A stretch of 64,000 bases of DNA, taken from NCBI GenBank assembly GCA_021801345.1, contig JAJYYA010000066.1:1-64000 (forward strand). Direction: 5' to 3'. Shown here piece by piece: positions 18,471-26,245 of this stretch. A program made the translations under genes and the position numbers. This DNA comes from Nitrospirota bacterium (GTDB lineage: Bacteria > Nitrospirota > Leptospirillia > Leptospirillales > Leptospirillaceae). The first letter of the stretch is position 1; each line of letters begins with the position of its first letter. The notes beneath the pieces were generated by a model, which was not told the DNA's origin, searched no databases, and saw only the letters and a program-made list of their open reading frames with translations.

Positions 18471-20021
18471 ATGTCGTCCCTTCCGGGGGGAAACTGTGTT
18501 AGACTCCAAGACGCGTCTTTTTCCCGATTCTATCACAGGGAGGGGTTCCGGACCAGATTGTTCCGGACCCTGTCCGACTTTGTCCAGAGGATCCTTACTC
18601 GCTCCGGAGCCGCCTTGTATCGAAACTTCTCGTCCACGCTGAAAAGTCTGGGTCTTTTCGAAAGGCCTTTCCGCATCTCTCCCCGTCCGGTCGTGCTTCC
18701 GGGAATCGACCTGCCCTTTCTCGACTCGCTCGGACGAGCGCTTCTTTCTTTTTATCGCGCCTTCGACCGGCTTTATCGGGAGCCCGCCCCCGGCCTGGAG
18801 TTCGTTCGCGACTACCTCGACCGCGGAAAGCCTCCGGAGCTTCTCTCCTATGGTCTGGCGCGCCGGTTCAAAAACGACATTCCGGGACTTCTCCGGCCCG
18901 ACCTTCTTCTGACCTCAGAGGGGCCGGTCCTGACGGAGATGGATGCGGTCCCGGGAGGTCCGGGACTTCTTCTGGCGATCTCCCGGCTCTACCGCGACCG
19001 GGGATACTCCGGGATGATCGGGGGGGGGGAAGGGATTCTCGACGGCTTCGCCTCGATGATCGCCTCCCGGGATCCCGACCCTGTTCTGGCCATTGTCGTC
19101 TCCGACGAGTCGGGCGACTACCGAAACGAGATGGCCCTTCTGGCGGCGGATCTGTCGCGGGGCTACTTCCCCGCATTCTGTCTCCATCCCCGGGAGCTCC
19201 GCTTCGACGAGAACGGCTTCCTGTTTCTTGCGCCCGACGGGAAAACGCACAGGATTACGATCATTTACCGGTTTTTCGAGCTCTTCGATCTCCCCAACAT
19301 TCCCAAGTCGGACCTCATGCTCTACTTCGCCAAGGGGGGAAGGGTCCGGATCACTCCTCCGGTCAAGCCATGGCTTGAGGAGAAGGCGGGAATGGCCCTC
19401 TGGCACCACCCGGCGCTCCGGGAGCACTGGAGCCGGGAGATCGCGCCTGAGAGAGTGGCGCTTCTCGACCGCCTGATTCCTCCCACATGGGTCATGGATC
19501 CGGCGCCGGTTCCCGCCCAAGCCTCCCTCCTGCTTCCGCTTGTCGCGGGGGAGCGTCGTCTCCGGGACTTCGGGGGGCTTCTCGGGTTGACTCAGAGAGA
19601 GCGCCGATTCATTATTAAACCATCCGGCTTTTCACCCCTGGCCTGGGGAAGCCGGGGGGTCGTGGTGGGACACGATCTTCCCGAGGAGTCCTGGAAGGAG
19701 TCCGTTCTCCATGCCTTGGAGTCATTTTCCCAAGGGCCGAGCATCCTTCAGCCCTTTCGGCAGACCCATGTCTTTCCTCTGACCGGCTACGACTTCTCCT
19801 CTGAGACCGAGCGGGAGGAAGGCTACCGGATTCGGGTCTGTCCCTATTATTTCGTCTCGGGGAAGAATCAAGACGAGGTCCGTACGGGAGGCGTTCTTGT
19901 CACAGCCTGTCCCAAAGACAAAAAACTGATTCACGGAATGGTCGATGCCATCCTGTCTCCGGCCTGGCCCCCTTCCCCCGGGGAGGATTTGTCCGGTTCG
20001 GCCGACAGGATGAAAGGATAG
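18471..20021 (+). CDS. Conserved-looking 516-residue protein of unknown function
   Basis: Not recognised. The product has no signal peptide or obvious membrane helix. It contains stretches such as 'DLLLTSEGPVLTEMDAVPGG', 'FIIKPSGFSPLAWGSRGVVV' and 'SILQPFRQTHVFPL' that resemble the nucleotide-binding layout of ATP-grasp enzymes: a Lys in a 'KPS' strand, a glycine-rich loop, and acidic residues before 'D'. This is an impression, not a motif match. The ATG at 18471 lies 56 bases from the divergent hemX-like start, so the two promoters overlap; later in-frame starts are possible. It is followed at short distance by the kamA-type gene and may share its transcript. Confidence 0.7.
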   Translation: MSSLPGGNCVRLQDASFSRFYHREGFRTRLFRTLSDFVQRILTRSGAALYRNFSSTLKSLGLFERPFRISPRPVVLPGIDLPFLDSLGRALLSFYRAFDRLYREPAPGLEFVRDYLDRGKPPELLSYGLARRFKNDIPGLLRPDLLLTSEGPVLTEMDAVPGGPGLLLAISRLYRDRGYSGMIGGGEGILDGFASMIASRDPDPVLAIVVSDESGDYRNEMALLAADLSRGYFPAFCLHPRELRFDENGFLFLAPDGKTHRITIIYRFFELFDLPNIPKSDLMLYFAKGGRVRITPPVKPWLEEKAGMALWHHPALREHWSREIAPERVALLDRLIPPTWVMDPAPVPAQASLLLPLVAGERRLRDFGGLLGLTQRERRFIIKPSGFSPLAWGSRGVVVGHDLPEESWKESVLHALESFSQGPSILQPFRQTHVFPLTGYDFSSETEREEGYRIRVCPYYFVSGKNQDEVRTGGVLVTACPKDKKLIHGMVDAILSPAWPPSPGEDLSGSADRMKG

Positions 20022-20133
20022 TCAGGACGCTTCTTGCGCCCGTCCTCGTGCGGGAGGCTTCGAGGGGCAGGGCGCATTTTCGGGTGTCTCAAACATGGCG
20101 GAGATTCGAGCTTCCGCAAATGCGAGGACGGCG

Positions 20134-21360
20134 ATGGAAGAGTGGCAGGAACTTCTCGTGGGAGGGATCAGGCGGAGCTCGGATCTTCCCCCGGAGTGGA
20201 TCCTCAAGGAGAACGGGGTTGGCCCCGACAGGGTCGAGGGGCTCTATCCGGTCCGGATCAATGACTATTACCGTTCGCTGATCTCCGATCCCGGGGATCC
20301 TATTGGGCTTCAGGTCATCCCCGATCCGGCCGAGTGGCTGGACCGGGAGAGTCCGGCCGATCCCCTCGGAGAGGAGGAGGACAGTCCCGTTCCTGCGATC
20401 GTTCACAGGTATCCGGACCGTGTGCTCTTTCTTGTGACGAACCAGTGCCCGATCTATTGCCGTTACTGCACGCGCAAGCGTCTTGTGGGCAAGCCGGAAG
20501 GGGTCGTCAGCCAGGCGGAGATCCGCCAGGGGATCGACTATATCAGGGCGCACCCCGAAGTCCGCGACGTGATCCTCTCCGGGGGGGATCCCCTCATGCT
20601 CAAGGACGAGATGCTCGAGGAGATTCTGTCCGGGCTCCGCTCGATCGAACACCTTGAGGTCATCCGTATCGGAACCCGGGTGCCTTCGGCCCTTCCCCAG
20701 CGCGTGACTCCAGAGCTTTGCCGGATGCTCTCCCGCTTCCATCCCCTTTACATGAACCTTCACTTCAACCACCCCCGGGAGATCACCCCGGAGTCCACCG
20801 AAGCCTGCCGACGGCTTGCCGATGCCGGCATTCCGCTCGGATGCCAGACCGTCCTCATGAAGGGGGTCAACGACAATGCCGAGGTTCTCGGAACTCTTTT
20901 CAAGGGGCTTCTGAAGATCCGGGTCAAGCCCTACTATCTCTACCAGGCCGATCTGACCCGGGGCGCCAACCACTTCAGGACTCCCGTCTCCACGGGAGTG
21001 GCCATTATGCGGGCGCTTCAGGGCAATATCTCCGGCATGGCCATCCCGCATTTCGTGATCGATGCGCCCGGAGGCGGAGGCAAGATCCCGGTCCTGCCCG
21101 ACGACTATCTCGTCGGGTACGAGAATGGTCAGATTCTCTTGCAGAATTATGAAAACAAGATCTACGCCTATCCGGATCCCATGGCCGACGTGGCGGGGAA
21201 TTCCCCTTCCCAGGCTTGTGCCCCGGAGATTCTTCAGAGCGCTCCAGCCCCCAAGCTTGAGGAGGCCCCTCTTGCGCGGAGATCTCCCCTCGGGCCGGAT
21301 CATGGAGGGGAACTGGGGGCAAAGGATGTGCGGAGAAGGATCTCTTCCGGATTGGGATAG
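20134..21360 (+). CDS. KamA-family radical SAM aminomutase
   Basis: Radical SAM/PLP enzyme of the lysine 2,3-aminomutase family. The cluster motif 'CPIYCRYCTRKR' (C-x3-C-x2-C) is at about residue 105, followed by 'VILSGGDPLML' and 'IRIGTRVP'. The PLP lysine region is likely near 'IPHFVIDAPGGGGKIPVLPD', typical for the family. Possible roles are beta-lysine production (osmolyte), glutamate aminomutase activity, or EF-P modification; sequence alone does not decide, and no epmA is visible. I prefer the ATG at 20134 because GAGGA lies six bases upstream; an ATG at 20095 lacks a ribosome site. Confidence 0.87.
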   Translation: MEEWQELLVGGIRRSSDLPPEWILKENGVGPDRVEGLYPVRINDYYRSLISDPGDPIGLQVIPDPAEWLDRESPADPLGEEEDSPVPAIVHRYPDRVLFLVTNQCPIYCRYCTRKRLVGKPEGVVSQAEIRQGIDYIRAHPEVRDVILSGGDPLMLKDEMLEEILSGLRSIEHLEVIRIGTRVPSALPQRVTPELCRMLSRFHPLYMNLHFNHPREITPESTEACRRLADAGIPLGCQTVLMKGVNDNAEVLGTLFKGLLKIRVKPYYLYQADLTRGANHFRTPVSTGVAIMRALQGNISGMAIPHFVIDAPGGGGKIPVLPDDYLVGYENGQILLQNYENKIYAYPDPMADVAGNSPSQACAPEILQSAPAPKLEEAPLARRSPLGPDHGGELGAKDVRRRISSGLG

Positions 21361-21383
21361 CGTTTAAAACAGGGGATCATTTT

Positions 21384-22139
21384 ATGGACAAGGACTCCAA
21401 TACGGGAAGGACCGCGCGCCCGGATCACTCTCTTCCCGAAGCGGAACGGCTGGGAGTCTATCACGCCATCTATACGAGGCGGGATATCCGTCGCGAGTTT
21501 CTTCCCGACCCGATTCCCCGGGAGGTTGTCCTGCGTCTTCTGAAGGCGGCACATCATGCGCCCTCCGTCGGCTTCATGCAGCCTTGGAACTTCATTCTGA
21601 TCGAACGGGAGGAGGTCCGCCGGGAGCTCAAGCGGGTGGTGGACAAGGAGCGTCAGGCGGCGGCGATCGTCTTCGAGTCCCCCCGCTCGGAGAAGTTCCT
21701 CTCCTTGAAGGTCGAGGCCATCCTCGACGCTCCCCTTCTGATCGGAGTCACGATCGACCCCGCCCGGGAAGGCCCGTTCGTTCTCGGTCGCCTCTCAGAC
21801 CAGGACACAGACCTCTACAGTGCCTCCTGCGCCATCATGAATCTCTGGCTGGCGGCTCGTGCGGAGGGGGTCGGGATGGGGTGGGTCACGATCTTCCGGA
21901 GGGAGGATGTTCAGGGAATCCTGAACCTCCCTTACCACGTCCGGCCGATCGGGATTCTCTGTCTCGGCTATGTGCGGGAGTTCCCCCGAAGGCCCATGCT
22001 CGAGACCGAGGAGTGGGCCTACCGACAGCCCCTGTCGAAACATGTCTTTGTCGACGGATGGAACCGGCAGGAGGGGCCCCTCTGGGAGTCTGTCGCCCCG
22101 GATCTCGACCGCCGCGAGGAGTGGCCTTGGGAACGCTGA
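21384..22139 (+). CDS. bluB: 5,6-dimethylbenzimidazole synthase
   Basis: BluB cannibalises FMNH2 with oxygen to make DMB, the lower ligand of cobalamin. The 251-residue nitroreductase-fold protein shows 'VYHAIYTRRDIRREF', 'AAHHAPSVGFMQPWNFI', 'YSASCAIMNLWLAARAEGVGMGWV' and 'PIGILCLGYV', close to the BluB pattern rather than to general nitroreductases. No other cobalamin gene is next to it, although the cobA domain at 13.4-15 kb supplies precorrin-2. The stop overlaps the start of dcd by 13 bases. Confidence 0.88.
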   Translation: MDKDSNTGRTARPDHSLPEAERLGVYHAIYTRRDIRREFLPDPIPREVVLRLLKAAHHAPSVGFMQPWNFILIEREEVRRELKRVVDKERQAAAIVFESPRSEKFLSLKVEAILDAPLLIGVTIDPAREGPFVLGRLSDQDTDLYSASCAIMNLWLAARAEGVGMGWVTIFRREDVQGILNLPYHVRPIGILCLGYVREFPRRPMLETEEWAYRQPLSKHVFVDGWNRQEGPLWESVAPDLDRREEWPWER

Positions 22140-23221
22140 GCGACTGCCAGATCCGGGGCCTTGTCGACTCCGGGGTCCTGCTGTCCGACGTTCCCTTTGG
22201 AGTGCGGCAGATTCAGCCCTCCTCCCTCGACCTGAGACTCGGACATACGGCATACAGGCTCCGATCGAGCTTTCTTCCGCTTTCGACCCCGGTGTCGGCC
22301 ATCCTTCCCGATCTCGCACTCTACTCCGTCGACCTTCGCGCCTCCCCCTACCTTGAGCGGGGGGCGGTCTATCTCGTCCCCCTTCTCGAGTCATTGCGCC
22401 TTCCCCCGACCCTTTCGGCAAAGGCGAACCCCAAGTCCTCCACCGGTCGCCTCGATGTCTTTACCCGTATCATCACCGAGACGGGGGACCGGTTCGACGA
22501 TGTGCCTTCCGGGTACTCGGGAAGGCTGTATCTCGAAATTTTTTCAAGATCCTTCTCCTTGAAGGTCAGCGAAGGACTGGCTCTTTGTCAGATGCGCTTT
22601 TTCGAGAAGAGGGAGTTTTTGTCTGAGTCCCAGATCATGGAGCGCCATCGGGTCTCTCCTCTCTACTTTACGGAGGGAGGAGGCTCCGGAGGACACGTCT
22701 TCGACAGAATTACAGACGGCTCCCTGTACCTTGGAGTCAAGCTTTCCGGGATGCCGGTGATCGGCTTTCGTGCGCGGCACGATGCCGGAATCCTGAGTCT
22801 CGTTCCCGGAGATTCCCAGAAGGCGACGGAGTTTTGGGAGGCCATTGCTCCCTTCCCTCGGGGGGAGATGGTCCTTGAACCGGAAAAGTTCTACCTCTTC
22901 GCCTCAAGCGCCAAGATCCGGGTCCCCCACGACCTCGCGGCGGAGATGATGCCCTTCGATGCGGCTGCCGGAGAGCTCAGAACGCACTATGCCGGGTTTT
23001 TCGACCCCGGCTTCGGCATGTCGGGGGAGGGGGCCCGGGGGGTTCTCGAGGTTCGGCCTCATGACGTTCCCTTCCGGATCGCCGACGGCCAGCCGGTCTT
23101 CAAGCTCCGCTACGAGAAGATGGATCGCGTCCCCGATCTCCCCTACGGAGCGTCCATCGGGTCGAGCTACACCAATCAGGGGCTCAACCTGAGCCGCTAC
23201 TTCATCAACGATTTTTTCTGA
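22127..23221 (+). CDS. dcd: 2'-deoxycytidine 5'-triphosphate deaminase (long form)
   Basis: Deaminates dCTP to dUTP for thymidylate synthesis. 'LSDCQIRGLVDSG' and 'QIQPSSLDLRLG' at the start, then 'KANPKSSTGRLDVFTRII' and 'GYSGRLYLEIF' are typical of the long (about 360-residue) dCTP deaminases, which duplicate the core fold; the second half carries 'EKFYLFASSAKIRVP' and 'DPGFG'. The frame is open far upstream through bluB, but only as a shadow. A TTG at 22127 with AGGAG five bases upstream gives 364 residues; a GTG at 22121 is an alternative. Confidence 0.88.
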   Translation: MGTLSDCQIRGLVDSGVLLSDVPFGVRQIQPSSLDLRLGHTAYRLRSSFLPLSTPVSAILPDLALYSVDLRASPYLERGAVYLVPLLESLRLPPTLSAKANPKSSTGRLDVFTRIITETGDRFDDVPSGYSGRLYLEIFSRSFSLKVSEGLALCQMRFFEKREFLSESQIMERHRVSPLYFTEGGGSGGHVFDRITDGSLYLGVKLSGMPVIGFRARHDAGILSLVPGDSQKATEFWEAIAPFPRGEMVLEPEKFYLFASSAKIRVPHDLAAEMMPFDAAAGELRTHYAGFFDPGFGMSGEGARGVLEVRPHDVPFRIADGQPVFKLRYEKMDRVPDLPYGASIGSSYTNQGLNLSRYFINDFF

Positions 23222-23329
23222 TCTGAGGCGTGGTCGAAAAAAAGAGCCCCGCCCGTTGATTTTCTCTCCCGAAAAACATAAGATATTCGACTGTGCTTCA
23301 GGCACAAGCCTTCAAGACTCCTCCCACGA

Positions 23330-23405
23330 TCCCCGGTAGCTCAGTTGGCAGAGCGGGTGACTGTTAATCACCATGTCGCAGGTTCGAGCCCTGCCCGGGG
23401 AGCCA
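23330..23405 (+). tRNA. tRNA-Asn (anticodon GTT)
   Basis: A 76-base cloverleaf: acceptor TCCCCGG pairs with CCGGGGA, D-arm GCTC-AGTTGGCA-GAGC, anticodon stem GGTGACT-GTT-AATCACC with GTT at 23363-23365, T-arm GCAGG-TTCGAGC-CCTGC, discriminator G and an encoded CCA at the 3' end. It stands alone between dcd and an AAA ATPase gene. Confidence 0.98.
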
Positions 23406-23669
23406 TTTCAAGGTTCAAGCCAAGAAATCCCTTTTAAAAATCCCGCTTCCTCCGGATCTCTCCCAATAAGTGAGGATGGTGTTTTTGATCTCCCGACAAA
23501 GAGAGCTTCCAGGGCGTCCTTCCCGAAGTTTTCGTTCCCGTCGGAAATGAGTCGGAGATCCCCGTCCCCATTTCCTCTCGTTCCATAAAGGAAGCGCAGT
23601 CCCTTTGTCGGTTACGAGGCGGTTCTTGTCAAATGGCTTGTAACAATCTCCTATTGCGAAAGGATCCGT

Positions 23670-24836
23670 ATGGAAATACAGGACTTTCTTGTCAGCGAGA
23701 AGAGGAGGCTTGAGCCTGCCCGATGGGTCCCGGATCCGGCAGGATCGCCTGACGGTGGGATCGAGATCCATCTCACTCCCTTGCTCGAGAGGTCTCACCC
23801 CCATACGCTTTGGGTGAAGTTTGGCAATCTTTCTCGGGATGTCGAACGGAGCCTGGAGAAAATGGGCCTTCTGGGAGAGATGGTTGGCTCGCAAAAATCG
23901 TTGACCTTTTCGGCCTGCGACGACATGGAGGACCAAGACAGGCAGCGGGGTCCGGAAGAGTCCCTGTACAGAGGGGAAAATGGAGACAGGGTCGTGAAGG
24001 TCGAGCGCTCCGGAAAAAAGAAGACGGTCAGCGTCACCTGGTTTTGTCGAACCCCGGAAAGCCGGGACAGGATTGTGGAGGCGATCTCGAAGACGGACTT
24101 CAACGACCGGAAGGGAGAGCGGGAGGATATTCCGATTGAGCTCTGGTGCAAGGGATCTTACGGGCATCCCGAACAGATCGAACGAAAGCTTGAACCCCTT
24201 TCGTGGGAAGCGATCCGCGAAAACTATCCGGGCGGCGTGAGAGAGAGAATGGACTCGCTGGTCTCGCTCAAGCCGGAGCGGCTTACGGGCAGGCTTCTTC
24301 TTTTGACCGGACTTCCCGGGACGGGCAAGAGTCATTTCATCCATGCGCTGGCGACATCCTGGCGCTCCTGGTGCAAAACGTCGATCGTATGGTCTCCCGC
24401 GACCTTCCTGGCGGAGGAGCAGTCGGTCTTCTCTCTTCTTTCCTCGGTCGCCGAGGACGAGGAAGACGCGTCTCGAAGATGGACCCTCATCGTCCTCGAA
24501 GACGTCGGGGACCTCCTGGGGGTGGACGGTCAGATGTCGCCCGGATTTTCGACCCTCCTCAACTCGAGCGACGGCTTTATCGGACGGGGACTCCGGGTTC
24601 TTTTCCTGCTGACGGCAAACGAGCCGGTCAGCCGGATTCATGAGGCGATACGTCGTCCCGGACGGCTTCATGCCCATATCGACATCGGACGACTTTCTGA
24701 GGAGGAGTGTCTCGCCTGGGGGAGGGCTCACGGATTTTCAAAAATTGTATCCGGTCCGTTGACGCTTGCGGAGCTCTATGGCATCGAGTCAGGGGCCGAT
24801 GTCACTTCTGCCCGGGGGAGGGCCGGGTTCGTCTGA
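23670..24836 (+). CDS. AAA-type ATPase of unknown role
   Basis: 388 residues. The N-terminal about 190 residues are not recognised. The second half is an AAA ATPase: Walker A 'LTGLPGTGKSHFIHAL' near residue 212, Walker B 'LIVLEDVGDLL' near 275, a sensor-like 'FLLTANEP' and an arginine-bearing 'AIRRPGRLHAHIDIG'. Proteins with this layout (a DUF5925-like N-domain before a single AAA module) occur singly in many bacteria; no partner is evident here. The ATG at 23670 has AAAGGA six bases upstream. It follows tRNA-Asn, a frequent integration site, with a 264-base gap in which I see nothing else. Confidence 0.8.
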   Translation: MEIQDFLVSEKRRLEPARWVPDPAGSPDGGIEIHLTPLLERSHPHTLWVKFGNLSRDVERSLEKMGLLGEMVGSQKSLTFSACDDMEDQDRQRGPEESLYRGENGDRVVKVERSGKKKTVSVTWFCRTPESRDRIVEAISKTDFNDRKGEREDIPIELWCKGSYGHPEQIERKLEPLSWEAIRENYPGGVRERMDSLVSLKPERLTGRLLLLTGLPGTGKSHFIHALATSWRSWCKTSIVWSPATFLAEEQSVFSLLSSVAEDEEDASRRWTLIVLEDVGDLLGVDGQMSPGFSTLLNSSDGFIGRGLRVLFLLTANEPVSRIHEAIRRPGRLHAHIDIGRLSEEECLAWGRAHGFSKIVSGPLTLAELYGIESGADVTSARGRAGFV

Positions 24837-25128
24837 AAGAAGACGCCCCAAGACCAGCGTGAGGCGCTTCCTGCTCCGGGATCTTTCGAGAAGGAAGCGT
24901 TAAGGGACTCTCTCAAGTTCTTCGCTCCCCGTACCGAAGAGTCACCTGAGCCGTCCGGCCATTGCGCGGCCCGCCGTCTGGAAAGGAGTCCTCTCTTTCC
25001 GCTTTTGGAGGGGCCGCAGACGGAGCTCTTCTCCATCTCTTGGAATCCGTGGGAGAATATGTCACCATTGGTGCGCAGATGATCATGCACCCCTTTGGAC
25101 TCCCCGTCTTCCGTGGAAGGAGGATTTT

Positions 25129-25503
25129 ATGGCCACGAAGATTCTTGTTGCCGACGACAATGCGCTTACTCGAGAGATCATGCTTCGGCGCCTCGAGCGT
25201 GAGGGCTTCCAGGTTATCGTGGCGTCGACCGGAAAAGAGGCTCTTGCGGTCGCGAAGGCGGAGGCGCCGTCCATCATTTTGATGGACATGAGCATGCCCA
25301 TGATGAATGGCTGGGATGCGACCACAAAGCTTCGCACCGATCCGGCGATTCGCCACATTCCCGTCATCGCCTTGACGGCCAACGCCATTTCCGGAGACCG
25401 GGAGCGCGCTCTCGAGGCGGGGTGCGACGAGTACGAGTCAAAGCCGGTCGATTTCGGAAGTCTGTTGAAAAAGATCGCCGCGCTGACAGCGATTAAGCGC
25501 TGA
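25129..25503 (+). CDS. Stand-alone response regulator receiver (CheY/DivK-like)
   Basis: A 124-residue single REC domain: acidic pair D9-D10, phospho-acceptor D53 in 'IILMDMSMP', the switch Thr in 'VIALTANAISGDRE' and the conserved Lys in 'YESKPVDF'. The 'ALTANA...D..KP' style is close to DivK and to receivers that work with hybrid kinases rather than to flagellar CheY. GGAAGGAGG precedes the ATG by six bases. It leads a group with the soluble MCP-like gene (33-base gap) and the hybrid kinase. The 292 bases before it show no gene. Confidence 0.93.
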   Translation: MATKILVADDNALTREIMLRRLEREGFQVIVASTGKEALAVAKAEAPSIILMDMSMPMMNGWDATTKLRTDPAIRHIPVIALTANAISGDRERALEAGCDEYESKPVDFGSLLKKIAALTAIKR

Positions 25504-25536
25504 GCTTCGGCGGGATGTTTAACCAGGGGGGACGGC

Positions 25537-26187
25537 ATGCCGATCGCTGAAGGGGAGCAGACAGATCTTCTGGCACTAGGAGACATCCAGAAGGAGATCG
25601 TTTTCATCCAGAACTACATCGTCCAGCTCGAAGAGGTCAACCGCATGCACGACCGGAACATGCGGGAGATCAACGGGATTCTTCTCGGGCAGATGGAGCG
25701 GGTGGATGTAGGCGCGCTGATCACGGCCTCCGACCAGGCGATTGCCAACCTGGCCAGCTTCCGGGATGTTCTCGAGACGATCGGGAAGATCGGGGGAGAG
25801 ATCCGCGAGATCTCGACCCAGGTCAATCTCCTGTCGATCAATGCGGCCATCGAGGCGGCCCATGCCAAGGAGGCCGGACGGGGATTCGCGGTGGTGGCCG
25901 ACGAGATCAAGAAGCTTTCCGACCGGACGCGCAAGGCGGTGGAGGAGATCGCCCGGACCGTCTCCTCGATCGACAAGGAGCTCGATGCGGTGACGGGGAA
26001 CATCCAGGAGCTCCAGTCAAAGATGCGCGAGATGCGGGAGTTCTCCGACAAGCTGGCCCAGAGCGTGGCCAACATGCGCGAGATGACCTCCGGAAATCTT
26101 CTGAAGCGCCTTCTGAACATCGTGACATCTCGAACATCCCGTATCGTACAGACGATCCGGGGGGCCTTCTCCTCCCGCCACAGATAG
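25537..26187 (+). CDS. Soluble methyl-accepting chemotaxis-like signalling protein (short)
   Basis: 216 residues, almost entirely helical, no membrane segment and no sensor domain. The core '[20 protein letters not shown]' followed by '[19 protein letters not shown]' is the hairpin tip of the MCP cytoplasmic domain that contacts CheA and CheW. The first 70 residues form a helical bundle. Such a minimal receptor probably senses through a partner, here most simply the adjacent receiver or kinase. The ATG at 25537 has AGGGGGG nearby. Confidence 0.85.
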   Translation: MPIAEGEQTDLLALGDIQKEIVFIQNYIVQLEEVNRMHDRNMREINGILLGQMERVDVGALITASDQAIANLASFRDVLETIGKIGGEIREISTQVNLLSINAAIEAAHAKEAGRGFAVVADEIKKLSDRTRKAVEEIARTVSSIDKELDAVTGNIQELQSKMREMREFSDKLAQSVANMREMTSGNLLKRLLNIVTSRTSRIVQTIRGAFSSRHR

Positions 26188-26245
26188 ACCCCTTGCAATC
26201 CTTTTTCGTCTGGAGGAATATCCACTCTCGGGAGGAGGATGCCTG

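Noticed and set aside
21361-21383. Cobalamin riboswitch before bluB
   Set aside because: Only 23 bases separate kamA-type gene and bluB; no room for a riboswitch.
21584-22126. Extension of dcd upstream through bluB
   Set aside because: Overlaps a certain bluB gene in another frame and shows no homology.
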